64,000 nt of DNA from Xestospongia bergquistia (GCA_963965975.1 OZ014417.1:5499821-5563820), one strand, 5' to 3'. Positions 33,986 through 49,656 are shown, numbered from the stretch's first letter. Program-made: numbers and translations. The notes: generated by a model not told the origin, from the letters alone.

Positions 33986-35720
33986 TAGTGTAATGATATA
34001 ATGTTGTAATGGTTGTGTGTTGTATAGTAAGAATAATGTTAGAACAAAACAAATTCTGTTACATTTAGTAGGTCTATCAATAAACTAATAAGAGATGATG
34101 TGATAACAATTGTTAATATACCTACTGTAAGTTGAATTATTAAATAGTACAATGTCTACTAAATGAACCTCAATGTTTTATAATAGGATAGAAAGGTTAA
34201 TGTCACTGGTAATGATGATCTTATGTACATTAACTGATGACTAATGTAAGTTATCTGTTATAATAATATGGACATTTCTTTACTAAACATGTATTTTAAT
34301 AATTTTTAGATGGACTTTAGTCTATTATAAAGGTGTATCATTAACCCTATGCGTGACTAGACTGGACTGGAGGTGATGCAGTAATGTTCTCTAATAATCA
34401 CTCTATGTAAGATTGATCTTTATATACCTTTTGTTCAACTTTTCATTCTGTAGTGATGTTCAAGGTGAGTGTACTGAGATGGTGGAGATGATGATGGAGA
34501 CGATGATTGAGATGGTGATGGAAATGATGATGGAGATGGTGGTGATGGTGATTGTGATGATTGAGATGGTGATGGAGATAATGGTTGTATATGAATAGTT
34601 ACAGTATATATAGTACAATTATAAACTGTTTTGGTCTCCTTTAATTGGTTTATCTACTACTAACACTGTGTGGACATCAATAATTGTTCATGGGTCTGGA
34701 AAAATATTCAACATTGCTAGTTGTGGCTCTTTATCTTGGTTCTTGAGGTTGACAGTCTTTGTGTGTTGAGTATGGTCAGGGATCAGTTTGTGGGTTGTGT
34801 ACATGGAGATCATAATGTGATTATAGGGTGATTAATGAGTCTGGGGTATTAATAGGTGGATTTGGACATGGAAGAACTGTTTGTATGTTATTTTGTCAAT
34901 ACTTTGTAATATTGTATCCTCTTCCTTGTCTTGTGGTACCTCACATCTCATTCATCTTTGTCTTTTGTGTATCTATATGTAAACTCTCCCTATATAACCT
35001 TCTAGGTGTTATTGATATATAACGGAGACCCTTTCTCTTGATATTAAACCTGATGTCAGACCTTCCATATTTATTTTAATCCCTTTGTGTGTGTCTGTTA
35101 GTGTATAATGGTGACCCTTTCTCTTGATATTAAACCTGACGTCAGACCCTTCCATATTTATTTTAGTCCCTTTGTGTGTGTCTGTTACTGTGTCATAATG
35201 TTCTATAACTTATGTCTGCCATATTACCTCTCTATGAGTTATGTAATCCTGAATTATTTAACCTCTTGTGTGCATCATATAATCTTGCATAATTTAACCC
35301 CTTCTGTTGCCCATTGAGTGTGTTGTGTATTAACCCCTTGTGTGTGTCGTATAATCTTGAATTATTTAACCCTCCATTTCATAATTGTTACCATTGTGTT
35401 GCATATTTATCCCTTTATGTGTGGTTTATAATCCTGAATAATTTAACCCCTTCTGTTTCGTAATTGTTATCCATTGAGTGTGTTGCATATTTACCCCTTA
35501 TGTGTGCTGTATAAGCCTGAATTATTTAACTCTCTTTATAATTTTTTGTAAATTAATGCTGACATCTCATTGTCATTGTATTACTGGTATCTGGCTTGAT
35601 TTTGAATGTTAGGTTTGTGGTGGTCTGGAAGGGTTACATTTCATTAACTGGCGTTTGTGAAGTCTAGGTTCTTCTTCTCTTTATCCCTAATAAGTGACAT
35701 GGACTGTTGTACACTAGAAT
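33986..35720. repeat. Array terminal block, copy 1
   Basis: Contains a codon-like GAT/GGT/GGA minisatellite at 34463-34598, a unique-looking middle, and a run of 60-80 bp repeats ending in taaccccttctgtt or ttgtgtgtgtc (35090-35540). Homologous to 41281-42830 and 49657-51350. Confidence 0.88.
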
Positions 35721-36569
35721 TAAGTAATTTAATATACAACAGGCTTTTGTTAATTTATAATAATTATTTCTCTGTTATAATAAGTATTTTTCATTCTATA
35801 GCAGGACTGTTTTCTACTGGAGATGACCATCAACTAATTGAGAGTTATAAACTCAATAATTTAAATGACACCTTCTGTTAGGATAAGAGTAGAATTAGTC
35901 TGTTTACTGACTGGTCATTTGGAGATGATTGTCCTACTTCTAGTAAGTTAATAGAAACACTTATATTAAATAATGTTTTTACTGTTTGTTCTCTTCTATT
36001 ATAATAGTAATTTATTCTACATGAACATGGGATGATCTAGATCTAGTATAGTCCTATGATATACTATATATGACTAGACTGGAGATGATGTAGTGAAGTT
36101 CTCTAATAACTACTCTATGTAAGATTGAAAATCAAAATGCCCATTTTTATTCTCTATTTGTTTTTATTCTCTAGTTGCAACATGTTCTAGTTGAGTGCTG
36201 GGAATCATGACAGCTGTATCATAATACTTAATTCTATATTGTAAGTACGATACTACTGACCCTTTTGTCACTCTAATATATTTATGATCTAATCTACATT
36301 AACTTATGACTACTGTAAGTTGACTTATTAAATAGTAGAATTTTCTACTGAATGAACTATTTCATTGGATGGACAGGTTTAATGATCACTGGTAGTGATG
36401 ATCTGATGTACCAGATGACAAACGTCAAGTATTACTATTGTTTTCCATGCGGATAAAGAGCTGTATATCTACCAATTCATCTTATCCTTTGAGTTAATGT
36501 CTTTAGCCAAAGAATTTGTTTAAAGCTTTCATTATTCCAGAAAGATCAGAATATCTTTATAACTGGCAT

Positions 36570-36690
36570 TTAAAAATTTACTACAGTATTTTTTCTGGCA
36601 TCTAAATATTTACTACAGTATGGCATGTAGAATTTTACTTCAGTATTTTTTACTGGCATCTAAAAATTTACTTCAATATGGGATCTAGAA
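36570..36690. repeat. Inner minisatellite of the core unit, about 30-36 bp
   Basis: Three to five copies of tactggcatctaaaaattta plus cttcagtatttt stand in tandem here and in every other core copy (for example 37620-37750, 39120-39250, 44570-44690, 46260-46400). Copy number differs between cores and accounts for part of their length differences. Confidence 0.85.
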
Positions 36691-39600
36691 TTTTTTGTGT
36701 CCTGTTCATTGGCATCAGGGCTTTTGGTAAGTTTTCATTCATAGTTTGTATCAGCCTGGATGTCTATGAACTAAGTAATTTTAATATACAACAGACTCTT
36801 GTCAATTTATAATAAATATTATTGCTCTGTTATAATAAGTATTTTTCATTTTATAGTAGGACTGTTTTCTACTGGAGATGACCATCAACTAATTGAGAGT
36901 TATAAACTCAACAATTTAAAAGATACTTTCTTTTAGAATAGAGTAGAATTGGTCTGTTTACTGCCTGGTCTATTGGAGATGATTGTCCTACTTCTAGTAA
37001 CTTAACAGAAACACTTATATTAAATAAATGTTTTTACTATTTTTTCTCTTCTATTATAATAGTAATTTATTCTACATGAACATGTGATGATCTGGATATA
37101 GTATAGTCCTATGATATACTATATATGACTAGACTGGAGATGATGTAGTGAAGTTCTCTAATAACTACTCTATGTAAGATTGAAAATCAAACTGCCCATT
37201 TTTATTCTCTAGTTGTTTTTATTTTCTAGTTGCAACATGTTCTAGTTGAGTGCTGGGAATCATGACAGCTGTATCATAATACTTATACTATGTTATAAGT
37301 ACAATCACTTTTGTCACTCTAATAGGTTTATGATCTAATCTACATTAACTTATGACTACTGTAAGTTGACTTATTAAATAGTAGAATTTTCTATTGAATG
37401 AACTATTTAACAGGATGGACAGGTTTAATGATCACTGGTAGTGATGATTTGATGTACCAGATGACAAACATCAAGTATTACTATTGTTTTTCATGCAGAT
37501 TAAGAGCTGTAAATCTACCAATTCATCTTATCCTTTGAGTTAATGTCTTTAGCCAAAGAATCTGTTTAAAGCTTTCATTATTATCCAGAAAGATCAGAAT
37601 ACTTTATTACTAGAATTACTTTATTACTGGCATCTAAATATTTACTTCAGTTTTTTACTAGCATCTAAAAATTTACTACAGTATTGTTTACTGACATCTA
37701 GAAATTTACTTCAGTATTTTTTTACTGGCATCTAAAAATTTACTTCAGTATGGCATGTAGAATTTTTCGTGTCCTGTTCATTGGCATCAGGGCTTTTGGT
37801 AACTCTTCATTCATAGTTTGTATCAGCCTGGAGGGTTTGAAGGTTAGGTTTTATAGCAGACATCTATGAAATATAAACTCTTTTCTTTATCCCTAACAAC
37901 TAAGTAATTTTAATATAGAACAGACTCTTGTCAATTTATAATAATTATTATTGCTCTGTTATAATAAGTATTTTTCATTTTATAGTAGGACTGTTTTCTA
38001 CTGGAGATGATCAACTAATTGAGAGTTATTAACTCAACAATTTAAATGATACCTTCTTTTATGATAAGAGTATAATTGGTCTGTTTACTGACTGTTCTAT
38101 TGGAGATGATTGTCCTAATTCTAGTAAGTTAATAGAAACTCTTATATTAAATAAATGTTTTTACTGTTTGTTCTCTTCTTTTATAATAGTAATTTATTCT
38201 ACATCAACACGTGATGATCTAGATCTAGTATAGTCCTATGATATACTAGATATGACTAGACTGGAGATGATGTAGTGAAGTTCTTTATTAACTACTCTAT
38301 GTAAGATTGAAAATGAAACTGCCCATTTTTATTCTCTATTTGTTTTTATTTTCTAGTTGCAACATGTTCTAGTTGAGTGCTGGGAATCATGACAGCTGTA
38401 TCATAATACTTAATTCTATATTGTAAGTACGATACTACTGACCCTTTTGTCACTCTAATATATTTATGATCTAATCTACATTAACTTATGACTACTGTAA
38501 GTTGACTTATTAAGTAGTATAAGTAGTACGATTTTCTACTAAAGAATTTGTTTTAAGCTTTCGTTATTATCCAGAAAGATTAGAATTACTTTATTACTAG
38601 CCTCTACAAATGTACTTTAGTTTTTTTTACTAGCATCTAAAAATTTACTTCAGTATTTTTACTGGCATCCAAAAATTTACTTCAGTATGGCATGTAGAAT
38701 TTTTCGTGTCCTGTTTATTGGCATGAGGGGTTTTGGTACATTTTCATTAATGGTTTGTACAGCCTGGATGTCTATGAACTAAGTAATTTTAATATACAAC
38801 AGACTCTATACTATATATGACTAGACTGGAGATGATGTAGTGAAGTTCTCTAATAACTACTCTATGTAAGATTGAAAATCAAACTGCCCAATTTTATTGT
38901 CTAGTTGCAACATGTTCAAGTTGAGTGCTAGGAATCATGACAGCTGTATCATAATACTTATACTATGTTATCAGTACAATCACTTTTGTCACTCTAATAG
39001 GTTTATGATCTAATCTACATTAACTTATGACTACTGTAAGTTGACTTATTAAATAGTAGAATTTTCTATTAAAGAATTTGTTTTAAGCTTTCGTTATTAT
39101 CCAGAAAGATCAGAATTACTTTATTACTGGCATCTAAAAATGTACTTCAGTTTTTTTACTAGCATCTAAAAATTTACTACAGTATTTTTTACTGGCATCT
39201 AGAAATTTACTTTAGTATTTTTTACTGGGATCTAAAAATTTACTTCAGTATGGCATGTAGAATTTTTCATGTCCTGTTTATTGGCATCAGGGCTTTTGGT
39301 ACATTTTCATTCATGGTTTGTATCAGCCTGGATGTCTATGAACTAAGTAATTTTAATATACAACAGACTCTTGTCAATTTATAATAATTATTATTGCTCT
39401 GTTATAATAAATATTTTTCATTTTATAGCAGGACTGTTTTCTACTGGAGATGACCATCAACTAATTGAGAGTTATAAACTCAACAATTTAAACGATACTT
39501 TCTTTTAGGATAGAGTAGAATTAGTCTGTTTACTGCCTAGTCTATTGGAGATGATTGTCCTACTTCTAGTAACTTAACAGAAACACTTATATTAAATAAA

Positions 39601-41280
39601 TGTTTTTACTATTTTTTCTTTTCTATTATAATAGTAATTTATTCTACATCAACATGTGATGATCTGGATATAGTATAGTCCTATGATATACTAGATATGA
39701 CTAGACTGGAGATGATGTAGTGAAGTTCTCTAATAACTACTCTATGTAAGATTGAAAATCAAACTGCCCAATTTTATTGTCTAGTTGCAACATGTTCAAG
39801 TTGAGTGCTAGGAATCATGACAGCTGTATCATAATACTTATACTATGTTATAAGTACAATCACTTTTGTCACTCTAATAGGTTTATGATCTAATCTACAT
39901 TAACTTATGACTACTGTAAGTTGACTTATTAAATAGTAGAATTTTCTATTAAAGAATTTGTTTTAAGCTTTCGTTATTATCCAGAAAGATCAGAATTACT
40001 TTATTACTAGCCTCTACAAATGTACTTTAGTTTTTTTTACTAGCATCTAAAAATTTACTTCAGTATTTTTACTGGCATCCAAAAATTTACTTCAGTATGG
40101 CATGTAGAATTTTTCGTGTCCTGTTTATTGGCATCAGGGCTTTTGGTACGTTTTCATTAATGGTTTGTATCAGCCTGGATGTCTATGAACTAAGTAATTT
40201 TAATATACAACAGACTCTTGTCAATTTATAATAATTATTATTGCTCTGTTATAATAAGTATTTTTCATTTTATAGTAGACTTGTTTTCTACTGGAGATGA
40301 CCATCAACTAATTGAGAGTTATAAACTCAACAATTTAAACTATACTTTCTTTTAGGATAGAGTAGAACTGGTCTGTTTACTGCCTGGTCTATTGGAGATG
40401 ATTGTCCTACTTCTAGTAACTTAACAGAAACACTTGTATTAAATAAATGTTTTTACTATTTTTTCCTCTATTATAATAGTAATTTATTCTACATGAACAT
40501 GTGATGATCTAGATCTAGTATAGTCCTATGATATACTATATATGACTAGACTGGAGATGATGTAGTGAAGTTCTTTAATAACTACTCTATGTAAGATTGA
40601 AAATCAAAATGCCCATTTTTATTCTCAAGTTGTTTTTATTCTCTAGTTGTAACATGTTCTAGTTGAGTGCTGGGAATCATGACAGCTGTATCATAATACT
40701 TATACTATGTTATAAGTACAATCACTTTTGTCACTCTAATAGGTTTATGATCTAATCTACATTAACTTATGACTACTGTAAGTTGACTTATTAAATAGTA
40801 GAATTTTCTACTGAATGAACTATTTAATAGGATGGACAGGTTTAATGATCACTGGTAGTGATGATCTGATGTACCAGATGACAAACGTCAAGTATTACTA
40901 TTGTTTTCCATGCGGATAAAGAGCTGTAAATCTACCAATCCATCTTATCCTTTGAGTTAATGTTTTTAGCCAAAGAATTTGTTTAAAGCTTTCGTTATTA
41001 TCCAGAAAGATCAGAATACTTTATTACTAGAATTACTTTATTACTGGCATCTAAAAATTTACTACAGCATTTTCCTGGCATCTAAAAGTTTACTTCAGTA
41101 TGGGATGTAGAATTTTTCGTGTCCTGTTCATTGGCATCAGGGCTTTTGGTAAGTTTTCATTCATGGTTTGTATCAGCCTGGAGGGTTTGAAAGTTAATGT
41201 TTATTGTACACTAGAATTACAAGTAATAATTGTTATTGGTGCTCTGTTGTAATAGCTATTTTTCATTTTATACTTGTTCT

Positions 41281-42830
41281 GTAGTGTAATGATATAATGT
41301 TGTAATGGTTGTGTGTTGTATAGTAAGAATAATGTTAGAACAAAACAAATTCTGTTACATTTAGTAGGTCTATCAATAAACTAACAAGAGATGATGTGAT
41401 AACAATTGTTAATATACCTACTGTAAGTTGAATTATTAAATAGTACATAATCTACTAAATGAACCTCAATGTTCTATAATATAATGCAGTGATGTTCTCT
41501 AATAATCACTCTATGTAAGATTGATCTTTATATACCTTTTGTTCAACTTTTCATTCTGTAGTGATGTTCAAGGTGAGTGTACTGAGATGGTGGAGATGAT
41601 GATGGAGACGATGATTGAGATGGTGATGGAAATGATGATGGAGATGGTGGTGATGGTGATTGTGATGATTGAGATGGTGATGGAGATAATGGTTGTATAT
41701 GAATAGTTACAGTATATATAGTACAATTATAAACTGTTTTGGTCTCCTTTAATTGGTTTATCTACTACTAACACTGTGTGGACATCAATAATTGTTCATG
41801 GGTCTGGAAAAATATTCAACATTGCTAGTTGTGGCTCTTTATCTTGGTTCTTGAGGTTGACAGTCTTTGTGTGTTGAGTATGGTCAGGGATCAGTTTGTG
41901 GGTTGTGTACATGGAGATCATAATGTGATTATAGGGTGATTGATGAGTCTGGGGTATTAATAGGTGGATTTGGACATGGAAGAACTGTTTGTATGTTATT
42001 TTGTCAATACTTTGTAATATTGTATCCTCTTCCTTGTCTTGTGGTACCTCACATCTCATTCATCTTTGTCTTTTGTGCATCTATATATAAACTCTCCCTG
42101 TATAACCTTCTAGGTGTTATTGATATATAACGGTGACCCTTTCTCTTGATATTAAACCTGATGTCAGACCTTCCATATTTATTTTAATCCCTTTGTGTGT
42201 GTCTGTTAGTGTATAATGGTGACCCTTTCTCTTGATATTAAACCTGACGTCAGACCCTTCCATATTTATTTTAGTCACTTTGTGTGTGTCTGTTACTGTG
42301 TCATAATGTTCTATAACTTATGTCTGCCATATTACCTCTCTATGAGTTATGTAATCCTGAATTATTTAACCTCTTGTGTGCGTCATATAATCCTGCATAA
42401 TTTAACCCCTTCTGTTGCCCATTGAGTGTGTTGTGTATTAACCCCTTGTGTGTGTCGTATAATCTTGAATTATTTAACCCTCCATTTCATAATTGTTACC
42501 ATTGTGTTGCATATTTATCCCTATATGTGTGCTTTATAATCCTGAATAATTTAACCCCTTCTGTTTCGTAATTGTTAACCATTGAGTGTGTTGCATATTT
42601 ACCCCTTATGTGTGCTGTATAAGCCTGAATTATTTAACTCCCTTTATAATTTTTTGTAAATTAATGCTGACATCTCATTGTCATTGTATTACTGGTATCT
42701 GGCTTGGTTTTGAATGTTAGGTTTGTGGTGGTCCGGAAGGGTTACATTTCATTAACTGGCGTTTGTGAAGTCTAGGCTCTTCTTCTCTTTATCCCTAATA
42801 AGTGACATGGACTGTTGTACACTAGAATTA
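41281..42830. repeat. Array terminal block, copy 2, with an internal deletion
   Basis: Nearly identical to copy 1, but about 187 bp (equivalent to roughly 34189-34375) are missing near 41480. The 61-codon frame over the GAT minisatellite is the same as in copy 1. Confidence 0.88.
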
Positions 42831-45800
42831 TTAAGTAATTAATATACAACAGGCTTTTGTTAATTTATAATAATTATTTCTCTGTTATAATAAGTATTTT
42901 TCATTCTATAGCAGGACTGTTTTCTACTGGAGATGACCATCAACTAATTGAGAGTTATAAACTCAATAATTTAAATGATACCTTCTTTTAGGATAAGAGT
43001 AGAATAGGTCTGTTTACTGACTGGTCATTTGGAGATGATTGTCCTACTTCTAGTAAGTTAATAGAAACACTTATATTAAATAATGTTTTTACTGTTTGTT
43101 CTCTTCTATTATAATAGTAATTTATTCTACATGAACATGGGATGATCTAGATCTAGTATAGTCCTATGATATACTATATATGACTAGACTGGAGATGATG
43201 TAGTGAAGTTCTCTAATAACTACTCTATGTAAGATTGAAAATGAAACTGCCCATTTTTATTCTCTATTTGTTTTTATTTTCTAGTTGCAACATGTTCTAG
43301 TTGAGTGCTGGGAATCATGACAGCTGTATCATAATACTTATACTATGTTATAAGTACAATCACTTTTGTCACTCTAATATATTTATGATCTAATCTACAT
43401 TAACTTATGACTACTGTAAGTTGACTTATTAAATAGTAGAATTTTCTATTAAAGAATTTGTTTTAAGCTTTTGTTATTATCCAGAAAGATCAGAATTACT
43501 TTATTACTGGCATCTAAAAATGTACTTCAGTTTTTCTACTAGCATCTAAAAGTTTACTACAGTATTTTTTACTGGCATCTTGAAATTTACTTTAGTATTT
43601 TTTACTGGGATCTAAACATTTACTTCAGTATGGCATGTAGAACTTTTCATGTCCTGTTTATTGGCATCAGGGCTTTTGGTACGTTTTCATTCATGGTTTG
43701 TATCAGCCTGGATGTCTATGAACTAAGTAATTTTAATATACAACAGACTCTTGTCAATTTATAATAATTATTATTGCTCTGTTATAATAAGTATTTTTCA
43801 TTTTATAGCAGGACTGTTTTCTACTGGAGATGACCATCAACTAATTGAGAGTTATAAACTCAACAATTTAAACGATACTTTCTTTTAGGATAGAGTAGAA
43901 TAGGTCTGTTTACTGCCTAGTCTATTGGAGATGATTGTCCTACTTCTAGTAACTTAACAGAAACACTTGTATTAAATAAATGTTTTTACTATTTTTTCTT
44001 TTCTATTATAATAGTAATTTATTCTACATGAACATGTGATGATCTGGATATAGTATAGTCCTATGATATACTATATATGACTAGACTGGAGATGATGTAG
44101 TGAAGTTCTTTAATAACTACTCTATGTAAGATTGAAAATCAAACTGCCCATTTTTATTCTCAAGTTGTTTTTATTCTCTAGTTGTAACATGTTCTAGTTG
44201 AGTGCTGGGAATCATGACAGCTGTATTATAATACTTAATTCTATATTGTAAGTACGATACTACTGACCCTTTTGTCACTCTAATATATTTATGATCTAAT
44301 CTACATTAACTTATGACTGCTGTAATTGACTTATTAAATAGTAGAATTTTCTACTGAATGAACTATTTAATTGGATGGACAGGTTTAATGATCACTGGTA
44401 GTGATGATCTGATGTACCAGATGACAAACGTCAAGTATTACTATTGTTTTCCATGCGGATAAAGAGCTGTATATCTACCAATTCATCTTATCCTTTGAGT
44501 TAATGTCTTTAGCCAAAGAATTTGTTTAAAGCTTTCGTTATTCCAGAAAGATCAGAATATCTTTATAACTGGCATTTAAAAATTTACTACAGTATTTTTT
44601 CTGGCATCTAAATATTTACTACAGTATGGCATGTAGAATTTTACTTCAGTATTTTTTACTGGCATCTAAAAATTTACTTCAATATGGGATCTAGAATTTT
44701 TTGTGTCCTGTTCATTGGCATCAGGGCTTTTGGTAAGTTTTCATTCATAGTTTGTATCAGCCTGGAGGGTTTGAAGGTTAGGTTTTATAGCAGACATCTA
44801 TGAAATATAAACTCTTTTCTTTATCCCTAACAACTAAGTAATTTTAATATAGAACAGACTCTTGTCAATTTTTTGTGTCCTGTTCATTGGCATCAGGGCT
44901 TTTGGTAAGTTTTCATTCATAGTTTGTATCAGCCTGGATGTCTATGAACTAAGTAATTTTAATATAGAACAGACTCTTGTCAATTTATAATAAATATTAT
45001 TGCTCTGTTATAATAAGTATTTTTCATTTTATAGTAGGACTGTTTTCTACTGGAGATGACCATCAACTAATTGAGAGTTATAAACTCAACAATTTAAAAG
45101 ATACTTTCTTTTAGAATAGAGTAGAATTGGTCTGTTTACTGACTGGTCTATTGGAGATGATTGTCCTACTTCTAGTAACTTAACAGAAACACTTGTATTA
45201 AAAAAATGTTTTTACTATTTTTTCTTTTCTATTATAATAGTAATTTATTCTACATGAACATGTGATGATCTGGATATAGTATAGTCCTAAGATATACTAT
45301 ATATGACTAGACTAGAGATGATGTAGTGAAGTTCTTTAATAACTACTCTATGTAAGATTAAAAATCAAACTGCCCAATTTTATTGTCTATATTGTAAGTA
45401 CAATACTACTGACCCTTTTGTCACTCTAATATATTTATGATCTAATCTACATTAACTTATGACTACTGTAAGTTGACTTATTAAGTAGTATAAGTAGTAC
45501 GATTTTCTACTAAAGAATTTGTTTTAAGCTTTCGTTATTATCCAGAAAGATCAGAATTACTTTATTACTAGCCTCTACAAATGTACTTTAGTTTTTTTTT
45601 ACTAGCATCTAAAAATTTACTTCAGTATTTTTACTGGCATCCAAAAATTTACTTCAGTATGGCATGTAGAATTTTTCGTGTCCTGTTTATTGGCATGAGG
45701 GGTTTTGGTACATTTTCATTAATGGTTTGTACAGCCTGGATGTCTATGAACTAAGTAATTTTAATATACAACAGACTCTATACTATATATGACTAGACTG

Positions 45801-48800
45801 GAGATGATGTAGTGAAGTTCTCTAATAACTACTCTATGTAAGATTTAAAATCAAACTGCCCAATTTTATTGTCTAGTTGCAACATGTTCAAGTTGAGTGC
45901 TAGGAATCATGACAGCTGTATCATAATACTTATACTATGTTATCAGTACAATCACTTTTGTCACTCTAATAGGTTTATGATCTAATCTACATTATCTTAT
46001 GACTACTGTAAGTTGACTTATTAAATAGTAGAATTTTCTATTGAATGAACTATTTAATTGGATGGACAGGTTTAATGATCACTGGTAGTGATGATTTGAT
46101 GTACCAGATGACAAACATCAAGTATTACTATTGTTTTCCATGCAGATTAAGAGCTGTATATCTACCAATTCGTCTTATCTTTTGAGTTAATGTCTTTAGC
46201 CAAAGAATCTGTTTAAGGCTTTCGTTATTATCCAGAAAGATCAGAATACTTTATTACTAGAATTACTTTATTACTGGCATCTAAACATTTACTTCAGTTT
46301 TTTACTAGCATCTAAAAATTTACTACAGTATTGTTTACTGACATCTAGAAATTTACTTCAGTATTTTTTTACTGGCATCTAAAAATTTACTTCAGTATGG
46401 CATGTAGAATTTTTCGTGTCCTGTTCATTGGCATCAGGGCTTTTGGTAACTCTTCATTCATAGTTTGTATCAGCCTGGAGGGTTTGAAGGTTAGGTTTTA
46501 TAGCAGACGTCTATGAAATATAAACTTTTTTCATTATCCCTAACAACTAAGTAATTTTAATATAGAACAGACTCTTGTCAATTTATAATAATTATTATTG
46601 CTCTGTTATAATAAGTATTTTTCATTTTATAGTAGGACTGTTTTCTACTGGAGATGATCAACTAATTGAGAGTTATTAACTCAACAATTTAAATGATACC
46701 TTCTTTTATGATAAGAGTATAATTGGTCTGTTTACTGACTGGTCTATTGGAGATGATTGTCCTAATTCTAGTAAGTTAATAGAAACTCTTATATTAAATA
46801 AATGTTTTTACTGTTTGTTCTCTTCTTTTATAATAGTAATTTATTCTACATCAACACGTGATGATCTAGATCTAGTATAGTCCTATGATATACTAGATAT
46901 GACTAGACTGGAGATGATGTAGTGAAGTTCTTTATTAACTACTCTATGTAAGATTGAAAATGAAACTGCCCATTTTTATTCTCTAGTTGTTTTTATTTTC
47001 TAGTTGCAACATGTTCTAGTTGAGCGCTGGGAATCATGACAGCCGTATCATAATACTTAATTCTATATTGTAAGTACGATACTACTGACCCTTTTGTCAC
47101 TCTAATATATTTATGATCTAATCTACATTAACTTATGACTACTGTAAGTTGACTTATTAAGTAGTATAAGTAGTACGATTTTCTACTAAAGAATTTGTTT
47201 TAAGCTTTCGTTATTATCCAAAAAAATCAGAATTACTTTATTACTAGCCTCTACAAATGTACTTTAGTTTTTTTTTACTAGCATCTAAAAATTTACTTCA
47301 GTATTTTTACTGGCATCCAAAAATTTACTTCAGTATGGCATGTAGAATTTTTCGTGTCCTGTTTATTGGCATCAGGGGTTTTGGTACATTTTCATTCATG
47401 GTTTGTATCAGCCTGGAAGTCTATGAACTAAGTAATTTTAATATACAACAGACTCTTGTCAATTTATAATAATTATTATTGCTCTGTTATAATAAGTATT
47501 TTTCATTTTATAGTAGGACTGTTTTCTACTGGAGATGACCATCAACTAATTGAGAGTTATAAACTCAACAATTTAAACGATACTTTCTTTTAGGATAGAG
47601 TAGAATAGGTCTGTTTACTGCCTGGTCTATTGGAGATGATTGTCCTACTTCTAGTAACTTAACAGAAACACTTGTATTAAATAAATGTTTTTACTATTTT
47701 TTCTTTTCTATTATAATAGTAATTTATTCTACATGAACATGTGATGATCTGGATATAGTATAGTCCTATGATATACTATATATGACTAGACTGGAGATGA
47801 TGTAGTGAAGTTCTTTAATAACTACTCTACGTAAGATTGAAAATCAAACTGCCCATTTTTATTCTCAAGTTGTTTTTATTCTCTAGTTGCAACATGTTCT
47901 AGTTGAGTGCTGGGAATCATGACAGCTGTATCATAATACTTATACTATGTTATAAGTACAATCACTTTTGTCACTCTAATAGGTTTATGATCTAATTTAC
48001 ATTATCTTATGACTACTGTAAGTTGAATTATTAAATAGTAGAATTTTCTATTGAATGAACTATTTAACAGGATGGACAGGTTTAATGATCACTGGTAGTG
48101 ATGATCTGATGTACCAGATGACAAACATCAAGTATTACTATTGTTTTCCATGCAGATTAAGAGCTGTAAATCTACCAATCCATCTTATCCTTTGAGTTAA
48201 TGTTTTTAGCCAAAGAATCTGTTTAAAGCTTTCGTTATTATCCAGAAAGATCAGAATACTTTATTACTAGAATTACTTTATTACTGGCATCTAAATATTT
48301 ACTTCAGTTTTTTACTAGCATCTAAAAATTTACTACAGTATTGTTTACTGACATCTAGAAATTTACTTCAGTATTTTTTTACTGGCATCTAAAAATTTAC
48401 TTCAGTATGGCATGTAGAATTTTTCGGGTCCTGTTCATTGGCATCAGGGCTTTTGGTAACTCTTCATTCATAGTTTGTATCAGCCTGGAGGGTTTGAAGG
48501 TTAGGTTTTATAGCAGACGTCTATGAAATATAAACTTTTTTCTTTATCCCAACAACTAAGTAATTTTAATATAGAACAGACTCTTGTCAATTTATAATAA
48601 TTATTATTGCTCTGTTATAATAAGTATTTTTCATTTTATAGTAGGACTGTTTTCTACTGGAGATGATCAACTAATTGAGAGTTATTAACTCAACAATTTA
48701 AATGATACCTTCTTTTATGATAAGAGTATAATTGGTCTGTTTACTGACTGGTCTATTGGAGATGATTGTCCTAATTCTAGTAAGTTAATAGAAACTCTTA

Positions 48801-49656
48801 TATTAAATAAATGTTTTTACTGTTTGTTCTCTTCTTTTATAATAGTAATTTATTCTACATCAACACGTGATGATCTAGATCTAGTATAGTCCTATGATAT
48901 ACTAGATATGACTAGACTGGAGATGATGTAGTGAAGTTCTTTATTAACTACTCTATGTAAGATTGAAAATGAAACTGCCCATTTTTATTCTCTAGTTGTT
49001 TTTATTTTCTAGTTGCAACATGTTCTAGTTGAGTGCTGGGAATCATGACAGCTGTATCATAATACTTAATTCTATATTGTAAGTACGATACTACTGACCC
49101 TTTTGTCACTCTAATATATTTATGATCTAATCTACATTAACTTATGACTACTGTAAGTTGACTTATTAAATAGTAGAATTTTCTACTGAATGAACTATTT
49201 CATTGGATGGACAGGTTTAATGATCACTGGTAGTGATGATCTGATGTACCAGATGACAAACGTCAAGTATTACTATTGTTTTCCATGCGGATAAAGAGCT
49301 GTAAATCTACCAATACATCTTATCCTTTGAGTTAATGTCTTTAGCCAAAGAATTTGTTTAAAGCTTTCGTTATTATCCAGAAAGATCAGAATACTTTATT
49401 ACTAGAATTACTTTATTACTGGCATCTAAAAATTTACTACAGCATTTTCCTGGCATCTAAAAATTTACTTCAGTATGGGATGTAGAATTTTTCGTGTCCT
49501 GTTCATTGGCATCAGGGCTTTTGGTAAGTTTTCATTCATGGTTTGTATCAGCCTGGAGGGTTTGAAAGTTAATGTTTATTGTACACTAGAATTACAAGTA
49601 ATAATTGTTATTGGTGCTCTGTGGTAATAGCTATTTTTCATTTTATACTTGTTCTG

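Noticed and set aside
41521..41706. Met/Glu-rich 61-codon frame repeated at 34413 as a conserved protein
   Set aside because: It is one reading of the GAT minisatellite; identity follows from recent duplication of the DNA.
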